A DNA stretch of 64,000 nucleotides from Sthenelais limicola. Its lineage: Eukaryota; Annelida; Polychaeta; Phyllodocida; Sigalionidae. Within the stretch, counting starts at the first letter, position 1, and every line of letters begins with the position of its first letter. The stretch lies in NCBI GenBank assembly GCA_942159475.1, contig OW804096.1, positions 110,272,194 through 110,336,193 of the forward strand, read 5' to 3'. Both the position numbers and the translations under genes were made by a program. The notes beneath the pieces were generated by a model. The model was not told where the DNA came from. It did no database searches and saw only the letters and a list, made by a program, of their open reading frames with translations. Positions 45,539-56,942 of this stretch are shown piece by piece.

Positions 45539-48500
45539 CTGCAGATATAAGACATTATATGAACTTATGATATAAGAAATTATATGAAATATTGAATGAA
45601 AATTAAGTAAATCAAATGAATTTACATGCTATAAAATTATGTATTCATGTATTATTATGCAGCAGAGTTACTAAACATACATCATACTCATGTGAGATTT
45701 TTCTCCTGTGTTTTAGGATGTCTTAGTCATGCATCAAAGCAAGGTGTTCAGGATAAGTTGGTAGGTTGGTATGATGAAATAGAGTACTCTGATTGGTATA
45801 ATTAAGTTTGCAGGGGCCGGCATCCACCCGTAAAGATGTTACATGTATGACTGGTAAAATGGTGGCAGATATCAGTAATCAATGAAAGAGATCCTACAGC
45901 GGGTAGAAGTCTACAATGGATTTCTGGAGAGGCTGAGAAAAGGGTAGTCCTTGACAGGGCATTGGGTGTTAGGGCGTATGGATCTGGTTGACCACTATGG
46001 TTTTTGTGAGATGTTTTGTAAATCGCTAAGAGTTGCTCGAGCAATCTATTTGTTTGAGGGAATTCTACCCCAGCCACCCCTTTCTCTGGCACTTTGCCTG
46101 TACATAGCAACACTTTGAACACACTCCTACTCTTCCTTTTCCTAGCGCCTCTGTACACCTCTATGTTTTACAAGTTTAGTAAACACGCTAAATCCTTTCA
46201 TAGCTAAGAATTCATACCTGTCCTTTCCCGAATGATGTGTCCTCTGTTACTTAGATGGCGCCAGTAGCCATCGGCGTATCCAACAGGAATGGTGGCCACC
46301 CATTCGTTCTTCTCACAGGTGTACGTACAACCATAGCCAACCTTGCGTCCAGGCTCCAGCTCTTTCACAAGCGACGATTGAGCATAACAAGAGGCGACCG
46401 GTTGAAATCCCATCGCTTCAAAAGCTGCTACATCATCCCCTGTATTGCAAGATTAAAATGGTTTATACCTGTAAATCATGGGTTAGATTATGACATATTT
46501 GAGCCGTACATAAATTGTATACATGTATATGGCTCAGAATAACTGACTAATATTACACGTTTCACAGTGGTTGGCAATATAAGTCAGTGGTTGGCCCATT
46601 GAACGTCCAATAAACTATTCTATGGAGAATCCCACATGACATTTTCATGTATCACAATACATGCATTAATATAATCCGGTGTGAAAATTGTTTTAAAAAT
46701 TAAACCCAGCCTTACAGACCGCAGAATTTCTGTTTAATCTAACAATAGCAGATATATATTCTCTTTAGGGACACTACTGACTGATGAAAGAATTCTTCCA
46801 CACAATGTTTCCAATGGAGTTTATATACTTGACAAAAGTACAGTCGTAACTTTCCCAGTAGCACACAACATTTGGGGAACATTGGAAAGAGGTTCATTTT
46901 GTTTTAGTTTGTTAGAAAAAATCCAGAGAGTGTGCGGATGATAGCAGAGGCTTTCAAGAAATTGTGTTGATATCATTCACAATAGATGAATGAAATTATT
47001 TATTTGAATCATTGGGAAAGGCGGGCAGATTTATAATACAAAATTATAGTGTGTGGTATGCCCATTAGCTTACCGCACACCACACAGTGGCTACTGAGTG
47101 AAATAAATCTTCTGAGGGTCACCCCAATGAAGATTGCATGTCTTTTCATTTTGTATCGATGGTCTAGCAGTATGGCGTTGGACCAATCAGTACGTTGGAT
47201 GTTCAAGTCCCAGAGCAGGAGGCCTTGTTACATTTGTCTCCTTTTGGGGTTATTTTTTTCAATTTTCGCTAATATCTCCATATCTGGGGATCAGTTTTCT
47301 CACATTGATGTCATTCCCTTTCTATTGGTGAAAGAATTAGAGATGCTAAGATCGAATTAAGTGAGAAAATGGAGGAAATGAGGTTCTGGGAAACATGGTT
47401 CTCCCGACCAGAGCTATGGGTGGTAGTACTAAGTTTGTGTTCGTGTTTGTGAAAATGCTTTTCGCACAGGGGTTGCCCCTGTGCGAAAAAAACCTTGATT
47501 TGTCAAGCAAATGTTTTTAGCAAAGAAGTGTTAGGTTTCTATGTTCCTGGAACGTTTTTAGCTAACATTTAACTAAAGTTCTGAAAGAAATGTTCAAGAA
47601 ACAATAATTCCCATAGAAATAGTTCCCAGTAAAAAATAACCAATAGTGAGTTCTCTTTCCGGAGTTTGTGGAATCGACCCATTGATGATTATATTTGGAG
47701 CTGATGCAGCAACTAATTATGACGTAATACACCTGCATCATGAGGACCAATCAGTGGCCCGCAACTATTACGTCACTCGAACCACCTGGACAGTTGGTCC
47801 ATTATTCAACCTGCACCTGAGCTGCATAGATTTGCATACTATTTGAAAAAATGTAATCTTACCCAGTTTTGTGCTGTGTATGTATTCTCACATGTGTTTT
47901 TGCTTGTATGTATTAATGATATGTATTGGATGAGAATAAACCCTTGTTTTTCCGGGTTCATGGCCAAACCTTTTCTTCGTTGTATAACATTATTAATGGT
48001 AAACCAGAATCCCCCCCAACATATATGTCTTATAGTTTTGACCCTTCCCTTCATAATATGTCTATTATCCGTATAATATACAGGAAGAGGGGTTTCTTTG
48101 TCTCACATGTTCTCAGAATTTGTTGTTTTACCAACTGTTTTTCAGATCTGTAGAGTTCCGTTCACCCTCTCTGGAGTACGTTGTATGTGGTTTGTGAAGA
48201 TATCTGGGGTGGAAATGTGGTTTTGAAGCCCTTTTTAGTTTTTTAGTTGTACTCTATACAACTATATTTAACCTGGGAAACCCCCTGTTAGGAATTAAAA
48301 GAGATTGACATCATGCCTCTTCCACCGTCTGTGGCAACGTGGGATTCCCTAGCAACGCGTCCTGCAAGAGTCCCTAGCAACGGGAGAGAGAGATCAGAGG
48401 AGGAGGGGGAGAGAGGGAGGTGAGGGGAGAAATATCAGAGATCAGAGAGGGAGAGGGAGAACCAAGAAGCAGAGGGAGAGGGTGGGAAAAATCAGATAGG

Positions 48501-51500
48501 GAGAGGGAGAATAGTATAGAGAGAAGAGGGGAAGGGGGAGAGAATGTTCTCCTAACATCTTTTACAACTGTAAGGGCAATGTTACAGCATTATTCGAGGC
48601 TTTACACTTCGGAATACAGTACATTCATTGCTTCGAATATAAAGGCACTATGGTTAATGTTGATGTTGTACAAATAAAAGCTGCACTTATTACCTGGAGG
48701 AAGTCCATAAAGTGCAAGACCGGGACGCATCAAATCGAGTTCGGTTCCGATTCCCGAGATAATTCCACCTGAGTTAGCCACATGGAACAGTAAACCTTGA
48801 TTTCTGTGGGAGTAAAATGAAATAAAAATAACTCATACATAAGTATATCAGCTGGGGAAATATTGTACGTCACATAATCATTACCACATGCATGATCATT
48901 TTTGTTTTTTGTTTTTGTTTTAAGAATGAGTATTTAAGTATTCATAGATTTCCGTACCTATAGGGTTCTATGGCTTTGTAGTAAGTTTCCATTTGAGACT
49001 GTGTGAAGGAATCATCTTGGAAATCTGCCAAATGCGTAAATATACCTTCCAGTGGAACTGCATTGTCTTGACATAACTACAAAATAAAATATTGTAAACT
49101 ATTTCCTTTACATTCTTTGATGATACCTACAAATATACTTTAAATTTATTATATATATGGATAAGATGATTATATTATATATTTATAAGCATACTAAGCA
49201 TTCATAAATGTGGGGATGAAGCCATTCTCCCACTTGGTAAGGGAAGGGTCATGTCGATTTTTAGGCACTTGTGTTCTCCTCGTACCAGTGCCTTTTCATC
49301 TACCTCTTGCCATGTTCAGAATTTAAGTCTTGCCTTTGCGGTGGCAGCAGTCAGAATGACTAGATTAGTATGCGGGGAGGTAGAGTTAGTCAAGAGATGA
49401 TGTTTTGTCCCCAATCGGAAAGGATATCTATGTGAAATATGAAAAATCCCAAATATCTAAGACTTTTCTTTTGGGAATATCCTTTTCCTTTTTGGAATAT
49501 CCTTTTTCTTTTTGAAATATCCTTCTCCTTTTTGGAATGTCCTTACTTTTCCTTTTTGGAATATCCACTCCGGAGGGAGCGGGAGGGGGAGAGGGAGGGT
49601 AAGTGGAAGGGTGAGAGGGAGCGGGAGAGAGAGGGGGTGAGTGGGAGAGTGAGTGGGAGAGGGAGGGTGAGCAGGAGAGGGAGGGTGAGCGGGAGAGTGG
49701 GGGTGAGCAGGAGGGTGAAATGGTGAGAAGGAGGGTGAGTGGAAGGGTGAGAGGGAGCGGGAGAGAAAGGGTGAGTGTGAGTGGGTGAGGGAGATGAGAA
49801 GGGGGGTGAACGGGTGTAAGTGAGAGGGCGGGTGAGAGAGAGTGAGCGGGAGAGAGAGGGTGAGCAGGAAAGGGAGGGGGAGAGGGAGAGAGAGGGGGAG
49901 AGGGAGAAAGAGAAAGGAAGAGAAGACAGCGTGGCAGGGAAGGAGTAGAAGCTAAAGTCTAGTTGCTATGGTGACCACTGGTCAGTGATCACTCATGCAT
50001 GCAGCTGGGAGCCACACACAGTGGTCATGTGTTACATAACAGGCGATGTCCCCTTTGGTACAGAGACAACTGGAGTGTACCAGAAGTGAAATAGTGGCCC
50101 GATCTTGGAATAGGAGTCCCTTCAGCAGGAAACTTTTTTTATGTAGGGGAAATAGGACTCACCATAAAAGAAATAGGAAAAATTGCGGGGATATACTTTT
50201 GTGCGGTGGCTATCTCAGAGAAATAGTCAAATCTGCTCGGAAATAGGAAGTGAGGAGTTGGAAAAGAATGTGTAGTATGTGAAATAGCTTGTACCAAAGA
50301 GGAAAAGACTGTACCGATTTCGTCATTGGTACAACAAATGTCTACTTTGTGACAAAACAGAAGAAGCCACCTTTCAATGTCCGGATTGTCCCGCCGTTGG
50401 ATAATCCAACGGCTTGTCCGATGAAAAGAGAATAGGATACGAATTCATAGATAGACCATGCATAGATTGTGCTGATATGCAATAAATTGCCACTTGTTGT
50501 CCAGTCTAAAAGACAAAGGAATTACCTTAATTAGATGAGGTAGATCACACGGGGAACAGCCATTTCTTGACATTCCCGAGTCTATTTTTATATGAACAGC
50601 TCCCATGGGATGATCATCAAATCTATAGAAGCAAGCACCACAGGTTGTTTTCCATAATATATATCTTTTTTATTATTTCATAAAAGGCTAATACAATATT
50701 TAAGTACATTGCTTTTAAACGCATACGCATATCCACCATGGATGTCTTAGTGCGTTGTCACGCTTTTACTTTTGAATTACAGGGCTTCGAAGTTTGAACT
50801 AAATTAAACTAAACGTAACAGTTCGAAGAAGGTTTATTGTCCAAATACTATGCCTCTATTAAATAATTATTTATATAATACGTGGTTATTTTTATTCTTA
50901 AAACAACAAATCCTGGACGCAATGTTTTAAATAAACCCCCGTTATTTTTGTAAATCCTATATCATTCTTGAAGTGTTTGTGGTCATACAAAATGAAAAAA
51001 GATCAATGGGTGCGTGCTAGTTTCTGAATTATGTGGCTTTGAGGTTCGGTATTTTGATTTACTACAAAGTTGCAAAAATGGTCTTAATTGATAACAAAAT
51101 ACATCTCACCTTGTACACGCTTTGTTATGCGTAAACGCTCGTATAATCACAATGTTCTCAAATAAATGAGTTCTACAGATTCTAAGGATTCTGTAACATT
51201 TTGAATTTGAATTTGTAACATTTTGAGCTCGCAACACATTGGGTTTTTTTGTCAGTGAACGTAGATTAAAAATGGCCCAAAATGTGTTACAACTGTAGTA
51301 CATGTACATAGATTACTCAGCCTTTAATTAGCATTCCAACAAATAAAATATATTATGTTGATCTGCAAATTTGAACAAATATTACATAGTTGATAGTGCA
51401 TAAATCATAATCTGTCAAACATTTACCTCTGGAAACTCTGATTGATTTCTTTATGTCGTCCCAATATATCACCCATTGCTAAAATAGCTTCTTCTGTTGT

Positions 51501-51847
51501 AATTGTCGCTATGATTTCATTCTTTACACACGATTCCAATTCCCAGCCTTGTGTGTTTCCTAGAAAATACAGCGTTGAAGACATATTTATAGTCAACTAG
51601 TGGGTGGTTTTCCTGGCATGGTATAGTGGAAGACGATAGTTATAACGGACTGGTAAAAGAATCAGCGTGTTGTGGTTGTTTTACCGCATATATATAGCAC
51701 AACTACAAATTATACAATGGGGAATTTGGCACTGGCTAAACAAAGTAGATCAGCTTAAAACAGTAATTCATTTTGGACATTTTATTCAATTTTTAAAGTG
51801 TAAAACAATGATACTCATACATACAAGATTAAACTTATAACGTACCG

Positions 51848-51878
<31 letters not shown>

Positions 51879-53240
51879 TCAAATTAGCTTCTGGCACCTC
51901 TGCATTCAGATATATTGTATGAGAAAGTGAAGGTTCGTGGTTCACAGCAGAGGAATACACAAAGTGATATTAAAACCACGACAACGAGACACGTGGGTCC
52001 ATACCATCCCTCTATTACCAATACAAAGTCAGCTGCTCTCAGTAAATATATAAACATCCATGGGCAAACAAAACCGCACATGTCGACCTCCAGGCCGGCC
52101 TGTACTAGTGTTACATAACTACATTTGGCCGATCTCAAGCACTTGTATCTGGTCTTCCTATTTTAAGCCGATCATTCCTACCATAAGCAGTCGTAGGAAA
52201 TTTCCATTTTCGATGATTCGCAACGTTCGCAACATAGTGGAAATCTAGGGTTTGCAACTCACCAAATACGTGGAGGGGACCCTTGATACCAGCATTTCGT
52301 AGTTGGATCCCTTCCTCAACTGTTGCCACAGCAAGCCTTTCTACTCCGATTGATTTCAAATGATGAGACACAGCAATGGCCCCATGTCCGTAGCCATCAC
52401 CTTTCACCATCCCGACGAATCCTTATGGAATAATATAACATGGTAAAATGAATGTTAAAATGAGTTAAGACGGTAATATGTATCATCAGATATGTATAAC
52501 GAGGGTTATATCTAAGCTTCCGTTATTATCCATTTGGAGCAATAATTAATTGCGAAAGTAATCAGGGTTCAAAAATCAGTTTTTATTATAATCATTTGCC
52601 AAATCAGCACAAGGCACCCTCAGACATTGCTCAGTTCATCTGACGAATATGTTCTTTCTTGAAACAATACCAAACACTTTCCCGGCTAATGTCAGTGATA
52701 AATTCGATTTCTGTTAATAGATTCAATAAAAAATACGAATCATAATCATATGATAATGAGCTAATGATAACTTATTTGATCATGAATAATACAAAAGTAC
52801 TTCTGGGAAATAGCTATAGCCATGTCTGCCAGCTCATGGATGCATGTATGCCCTGTTTTCAACAGAAAAAGTAACTTTGGCTCAAATAGCATATTGACCA
52901 AAATATATGCCTAAAGTTTGGGACTTTACTTTACGTTGCTTTACAAGAAGAAATGATAAGTACTAGAAGTAAATCTGGACTAACTATTTAAATTGTTTAT
53001 TAAATTGAAATTGACAAACAATTTCACTGTGTATATATTATGATGTAGTACTCTCCATATTCGTTTCAATGCACCATATTTGTATAAATGGAAGTATTTA
53101 AGGTATGTAGGCCTACCTATTTCAGGATTCTTCGCTAAACCCCGGAGAACATTCACGTTGTTTTCAATAGCATCCAAATCTATCTGTAAATATGCTGGTC
53201 GCCCAACCCTGTGGTAAACGTCCCTTCGCCTGTAAAACAT
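45261..53240 (-). CDS. Alanine racemase (PLP-dependent), eight exons
   Basis: Interconverts L- and D-alanine. Exons 53240-53117, 52421-52263, 51559-51427, 50622-50526, 49076-48958, 48803-48694, 46439-46218 and 45538-45261 join in frame to 413 residues, near the usual 360-400. The N-terminal TIM barrel starts at AYLQIDLDAIENN. MVKGDGYGHG holds Lys48, which would form the Schiff base with PLP. VHIKIDSGMSR holds Arg158, and DLMRPGLALYGL holds Arg237, the arginine that contacts the PLP pyridine nitrogen. VGYGCTY holds Tyr283, the second catalytic base, followed by IPVGYADGYWR, and GRVSMD holds the substrate-pocket Met333-Asp334. The C-terminal beta domain ends at TGA. The start at 53240 is the first ATG after an in-frame stop and gives a typical N-terminus. 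A splice acceptor (TTTTACAG) at 53230 would instead require an upstream exon. D-alanine is used as an osmolyte in some molluscs and crustaceans. Confidence 0.95.
46218..46439 (-). CDS. Alanine racemase exon 7 (catalytic tyrosine)
   Basis: The acceptor is GCAATACAG and the donor is GACAG|GTATGA. It encodes VGYGCTYTCEKNEWVATIPV then GYADGYWRHL, at the barrel to beta-domain junction. Confidence 0.96.
47150..47215 (+). repeat. tRNA-like SINE head
   Basis: TGGTCTAGCAGTATGGCG resembles an RNA polymerase III A box region, and TGTTCAAGTCCCA, about 35 bases later, resembles a B box. The arms do not form a good cloverleaf, so a decayed tRNA-derived SINE is more likely than a tRNA gene. It lies in the intron between racemase exons 6 and 7. 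Confidence 0.35.
47459..47489. repeat. Hairpin with perfect 14-bp stem
   Basis: TTTTCGCACAGGGG / CCCCTGTGCGAAAA around TTG, in the racemase intron. It is stable enough to fold in the pre-mRNA on either strand. Confidence 0.85.
48380..48545 (+). repeat. GA-rich tract in a racemase intron
   Basis: Degenerate GGGAGAGGGAG repeats with ATCAGA interruptions. The frame across it is compositional. Confidence 0.75.
48694..48803 (-). CDS. Alanine racemase exon 6
   Basis: The acceptor is CTCCCACAG and the donor is CCAG|GTAATA. It encodes LLFHVANSGG and DLMRPGLALYGLPPG, including the PLP-contacting arginine. Confidence 0.95.
48958..49076 (-). CDS. Alanine racemase exon 5
   Basis: The acceptor is TTTTGTAG and the donor is TATAG|GTACGG. 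It encodes PLEGIFTHLADFQDDSFT, the conserved EG-x-x-THFA-type strand. Confidence 0.95.
49284..49333 (+). repeat. 50-bp direct repeat, copy 2
   Basis: 49 of 50 bases match 44901-44950. It lies in the intron between racemase exons 4 and 5. Confidence 0.85.
49467..49567 (+). repeat. TTTTTGGAATATCC tandem repeat
   Basis: Five degenerate units of about 20-24 bp, CCTTTTTGGAATATCC, directly before a GA-rich array. Confidence 0.75.
49572..49930 (+). repeat. GGGAGGGTGAGC minisatellite
   Basis: Irregular purine-rich units of about 12-24 bp covering 360 bp of the intron between racemase exons 4 and 5. Confidence 0.8.
50526..50622 (-). CDS. Alanine racemase exon 4
   Basis: The acceptor is TCTATAG and the donor is TTAAG|GTAATT. 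It encodes GAVHIKIDSGMSRNG, matching the family VH-x-K-x-DTGM-x-R pattern. Confidence 0.95.
51427..51559 (-). CDS. Alanine racemase exon 3
   Basis: The acceptor is TTTTCTAG and the donor is CAGAG|GTAAAT. It encodes ELESCVKNEIIATITTEEAI, the barrel strand preceding the dimer-contact region. Confidence 0.93.
51847..51879 (+). repeat. C-run and CA microsatellite
   Basis: A C-run of about 16 bases followed by (CA)n, in the intron between racemase exons 2 and 3. Confidence 0.9.
52263..52421 (-). CDS. Alanine racemase exon 2 (PLP lysine)
   Basis: The acceptor is ATTCCATAAG and the donor is TTTG|GTGAGT. It carries GMVKGDGYGHG and LAVATVEEGIQLRNAGI. Family proteins usually have KA-D/N-AYGHG; here KGDGYGHG. 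Confidence 0.95.
53117..53240 (-). CDS. Alanine racemase exon 1
   Basis: Encodes the first 41 residues, including VGRPAYLQIDLDAIENN, the first strand and helix of the barrel. It ends after one base of a codon at the donor GAAATAG|GTAGGC. The start context is weak (T at -3), so splicing from an unseen upstream exon at 53229 is a real alternative. Confidence 0.85.
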
Positions 53241-53939
53241 ATATCACCGTACTAACACTCAAACATCTCAAATACAATATGTTAACAGTATTTGACAACG
53301 CTGGATATACAAAATAGATAATGTCACATTTAGCTTTTACTTAATTCTTCATCAACATACAATTCTTCACCAACATACATTTCTTCTATAATAGGAATAT
53401 TCATGTCAGACAGATCTTCCATTTTCTGTGCTTGATAACTTTGGCAGCCCGGAGCTCCTTATGAATAAACGGGATTAATCTGAAAGCAAGTGGTAAATAT
53501 CCGTCAAGGAAATATTCAAACATCCGCCCAGGAGGTCTTTAGAATGTGATGAAACATATATGGGTAAGATTTTCAGAAAATGTACAATTCACCTTCACCA
53601 ATCGTCTCAAAACACCCAAATTGCAGACGAAAATAAAGTTCAAAATACAGTTCAACCTAACCAAAGAGATTGCTAGAATCACTGCAATGCCAAATATACT
53701 CGAATGTACCTAGTATTGACCAAATTGCAGCCTGATGTGGCAGAATTTAGTAAATGTGTACAGCTGCCAATTGTACATTTTCTGAAAATCTGACCCACAT
53801 ATCATCGCTGGGTCTATATACAACAGGGGGTATTAAGCCCCGAATACGTATGCACGATTTGGGGGCTGATTTGGAGTTCACGATCTGTCGTACGATTTGG
53901 GCCATGCATGCTAGAGATCGCAGATTAACTATTGATATA
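53241..53939. other. 5' flank of the racemase gene
   Basis: No confident upstream coding exon. A minus-strand frame of about 27 residues starting with ATG at about 53423 ends in AA|GTAAAA at about 53343, but its phase does not fit racemase exon 1. Confidence 0.4.
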
Positions 53940-54183
53940 TTTAACTTTACAATTAGTGTGAACTTAATGTAACTACCTGGCGTTTCCAAGGGAAACGTTT
54001 TCTCATCGGCAGTTACTTGTGTCTGATGTCAAGTTATAGTTACTGCTCTGAAATGTTAAATATTTACCTAACAAAACCTTAAATTTGAACTTAGATTACA
54101 GCATAATAAAGGGCTGAATCACAAGATTTTTGTATATCGGTTCACTAGCTATGTCATGTATTTTGGCGTGGTCTATTGTAACC
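53940..54183 (-). repeat. Dispersed repeat R1, inverted copy
   Basis: GTGTGAACTTAATGTAACTA, CTGGCGTTTCCAAGGGAAA and GGCGTGGTCTATTG match the reverse complement of 44350-44690 almost end to end. Confidence 0.75.
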
Positions 54184-54245
54184 CCTTAGTATCATTCATA
54201 TTGTATGGATAACCATTTTTGAAAACTTGTCCACAAGTAAGAGTA

Positions 54246-54372
54246 TTTTAGAGGGGAGAGGAGAGAGAAGAGAGAGAGTGGTGAGGGAGAGAGAAAAGAG
54301 AAGAAGGAGAGGAGGGGTGAGGGAGGGAGGGGGAAGAGGGAGGGGAATGAGGGAAAAAGGAATGAGGGGTTG
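54246..54372 (+). repeat. GA-rich tract
   Basis: GAGAGG / GGGAGG low-complexity DNA next to an R1 copy. Confidence 0.8.
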
Positions 54373-54439
54373 GTATTAATGAAGGCAGATCATGTGAAGA
54401 GCATAGGGTAGGTGTGTTGAAATTAGGTTAATTTTAGTT

Positions 54440-54570
54440 TTAATTTCCCTTGGAATAAAGGGATATATGGGGTTTGGGCCTGTAGAGATTTAAGGTTGAT
54501 TAGTTAAAGTGTTTAGTTTCCCTTGGAATGAAGGGATATGTGGAGTTTGGACCTGGAATGGTATGTCTTG
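54440..54570 (+). repeat. Imperfect tandem duplication
   Basis: TTTCCCTTGGAAT(A/G)AAGGG and the following GGGTTTGG/GAGTTTGG and CCTG occur twice about 80 bp apart. Confidence 0.6.
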
Positions 54571-54599
54571 GTTAGATTAGTTTAATTCTTCCCTTCATT

Positions 54600-56060
54600 T
54601 GAAGGGGCCGTAGAGCTACTATTTCTGAGTTTCCATAACCCTCGATCCATACCCTTAACAACTGTATTTACCACATTTGGACTCACCCATGTTAGGATTG
54701 ACCAGTCCAACTATAATGGACTGTCACAAATTATGTAAGAGGTGAGAAAAGGGTGTTATATAGGGGGGGAGGGGAGGTTGGAGCAGGTGGAGATGGATCT
54801 GATAGCATCTGATTTCACATCTGATATCACACAAACATACGATCTGATATCATCTGATTCAACATCTGATACAACACTGAATTTTCTCATATCTGATCAA
54901 GATTTAATCAATGATTGGCATTCGTCAGGTCGAACCAATGATTTCCGAGGATTCGAAAATAAAAATGAAGGGTTTTCTGCGATTTTAAATCAAAAGTCAA
55001 AGCACTCACTAAGTCCAAAGAAGTAAGGTTTCTGTAGATCTTGCAATGAGAACAGAATTAAGCTTGTGGCCGACCTGGATGGTTATAGGGAGAGTGGAGA
55101 CGTATAGTTTTGTGATGTAGTGATGTAGCCTCATGGCTTTAAGAATAATAACTATAATAATAATAATCTGATTGCCTGACCATTCTCTCTGTACCCTTAT
55201 TTATAGACAGGTTTGTTAGGGTTTGTATCCAGGGCAGCCTAGCAAGCCCAATTCCGAAATCTTTCAAAAATCATGTTCCAAAACTACCTCACACTAAATA
55301 CAAATATAATATGCCGCCATAGGGGAAATATCCAGACCCACCTTATATCAAACCATATTGTTCATTAAAGATACAATTTATTACTTTAACAAACGCAACA
55401 GACAATTTATCTCTGAAATTTATCTCTGTCATTTTATTACATTTATTACATTTATCACTGTCCTTTTATTACATTGTCATAAAATGTGTTCTTGTTTACC
55501 CCTTTGCTCATAATTATAAATGTCCGTAAGTAGATCTAAAATTACACATGTTAGGCCTATACCTTTGTACCCACCTAGCATGTTTTAATATTTATCATTG
55601 ATTTCATTAATAAAATGGCATTCAAATATGTGCCAAAACTATCTCTCTTGTTCCAATTGCCTGATTTTTAACATATTGTGCTTCTAACTACATACGGAAT
55701 AATTATTTACTTATCTATCTGTTCATATTGATGGTTAGAGTGGCGTTAGCTGGTCACTTTTGATTAATATCGATTCCGAAAATAAGCATATTGTTTTCAC
55801 TAAATAAATAAACTATTTAAAATACGAGATTATGGATCAAACTCCACCGTCCCTTATACATATATTTATTCTCGTTGATATGGGACAGCTAGCATTTTCA
55901 TAGACACAATGTTATGCGTAGTTGTGGACGGTCATACAAGTTGTGGGCGGTCATACAGGTAGTTTATGTCCGATATGATTTCGGCGCATAACGTTCGAAG
56001 AACCCAAAGATTTTACAACAGAAATTGTACAAGAAATAATATTTATACATAAGATATTGA
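54600..56060. other. No recognised gene
   Basis: Short frame 54742-55026 is built from repeated ATCTGAT motifs and is not convincing. The rest is AT-rich. Confidence 0.45.
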
Positions 56061-56071
56061 TAGAAACTTAC

Positions 56072-56115
56072 CTTGGAATAACAAATCAATGTAGGTCCTT
56101 TCTATCGTTTATATA
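56072..56115 (-). promoter_or_regulatory. Possible promoter with splice donor
   Basis: On the minus strand TATATAAA (56115-56108) is followed 36 bases later by a strong donor, CCAAG|GTAAGT (56072/56071). The pair could mark the promoter and a very short non-coding first exon of the racemase gene, 2.8 kb upstream of exon 1. This is inference only; the exon would be unusually short. Confidence 0.25.
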
Positions 56116-56119
56116 CAGC

Positions 56120-56891
56120 AAGTACAATAGTCGATACCGTATGTACCTACTTAACTGAAATCTTATCTGACTCTTGACCCTGTTATGGACTTCCCAATAT
56201 GATAATATGATCTAGTCGACAACATTAACGCACACTGGAACAACTGTAAACTAAAGCATTTCTTAATTTTCAATCGACATTTATACCTGAAGACCCATCC
56301 TAAAAGTCCCTGTTTTTTCCCTATTGGACACAGCCACGGCGCGGGGATTTTCCACTATAGGAGCAAGGTAACATGGGCCTACTCAGTTGCTAGCGGCTCA
56401 ATCCTGGAAAAGTTCTACGGGTTGAGAACCTGAGTCTAGGTCGTACGGTTTGGATCACCTCAAATTATATGGTGATATCGAAAAAAAAATGTTTATCATG
56501 TACTTGCGACGATTAAGTAAAAAGGTAGAAAAATAAATGTATTTATCACATTTTAACATACTTGAGACAATATGTCTAGGCATGTCATGGAAAAACCATA
56601 GTTATTTGCATGCGTTGCCATTCCAAAGCCTCTTTATACTAATTAACATCTACATCCTTACACAATACATCGACACATAGATTCCTTAGCTAGTAAACTT
56701 CTTCAATGTATACGATCAAAACAATTTCGTCTCAATTGACCCGAAGAGGTTCATCCGAGGCGCGGTTATTGCTAGTTGAAAACTATAATGTAATCCTTCT
56801 TCCACACATCGCCACCAAAGACTAATTTTAGGGCGACTAATTTTATAATCACATGTCCTTTTCTTGTAACTGACGAACTTGAATAAAAATT
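56120..56891. other. No recognised gene
   Basis: AT-rich, no supportable feature. Confidence 0.45.
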
Positions 56892-56892
56892 C

Positions 56893-56941
<49 letters not shown>

Positions 56942-56942
56942 T
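56892..56942 (+). repeat. ATA/TAA microsatellite
   Basis: About 16 copies of a TAA trinucleotide. The poly-isoleucine frame across it is an artefact. Confidence 0.95.

Noticed and set aside
45802..46158. 118-codon minus-strand frame between racemase exons 7 and 8
   Set aside because: Inside an intron, no recognisable domain, and the flanking exons join perfectly without it.
47150..47215. tRNA gene
   Set aside because: A- and B-box-like motifs are present but the acceptor and anticodon arms do not pair, so I list it only as a SINE-like remnant.
53343..53423. Upstream ATG-containing mini-exon for the racemase (acidic, about 27 residues)
   Set aside because: Its donor leaves one base of a codon, whereas exon 1 entered at 53229 needs two; joining them gives an immediate shift and stop.
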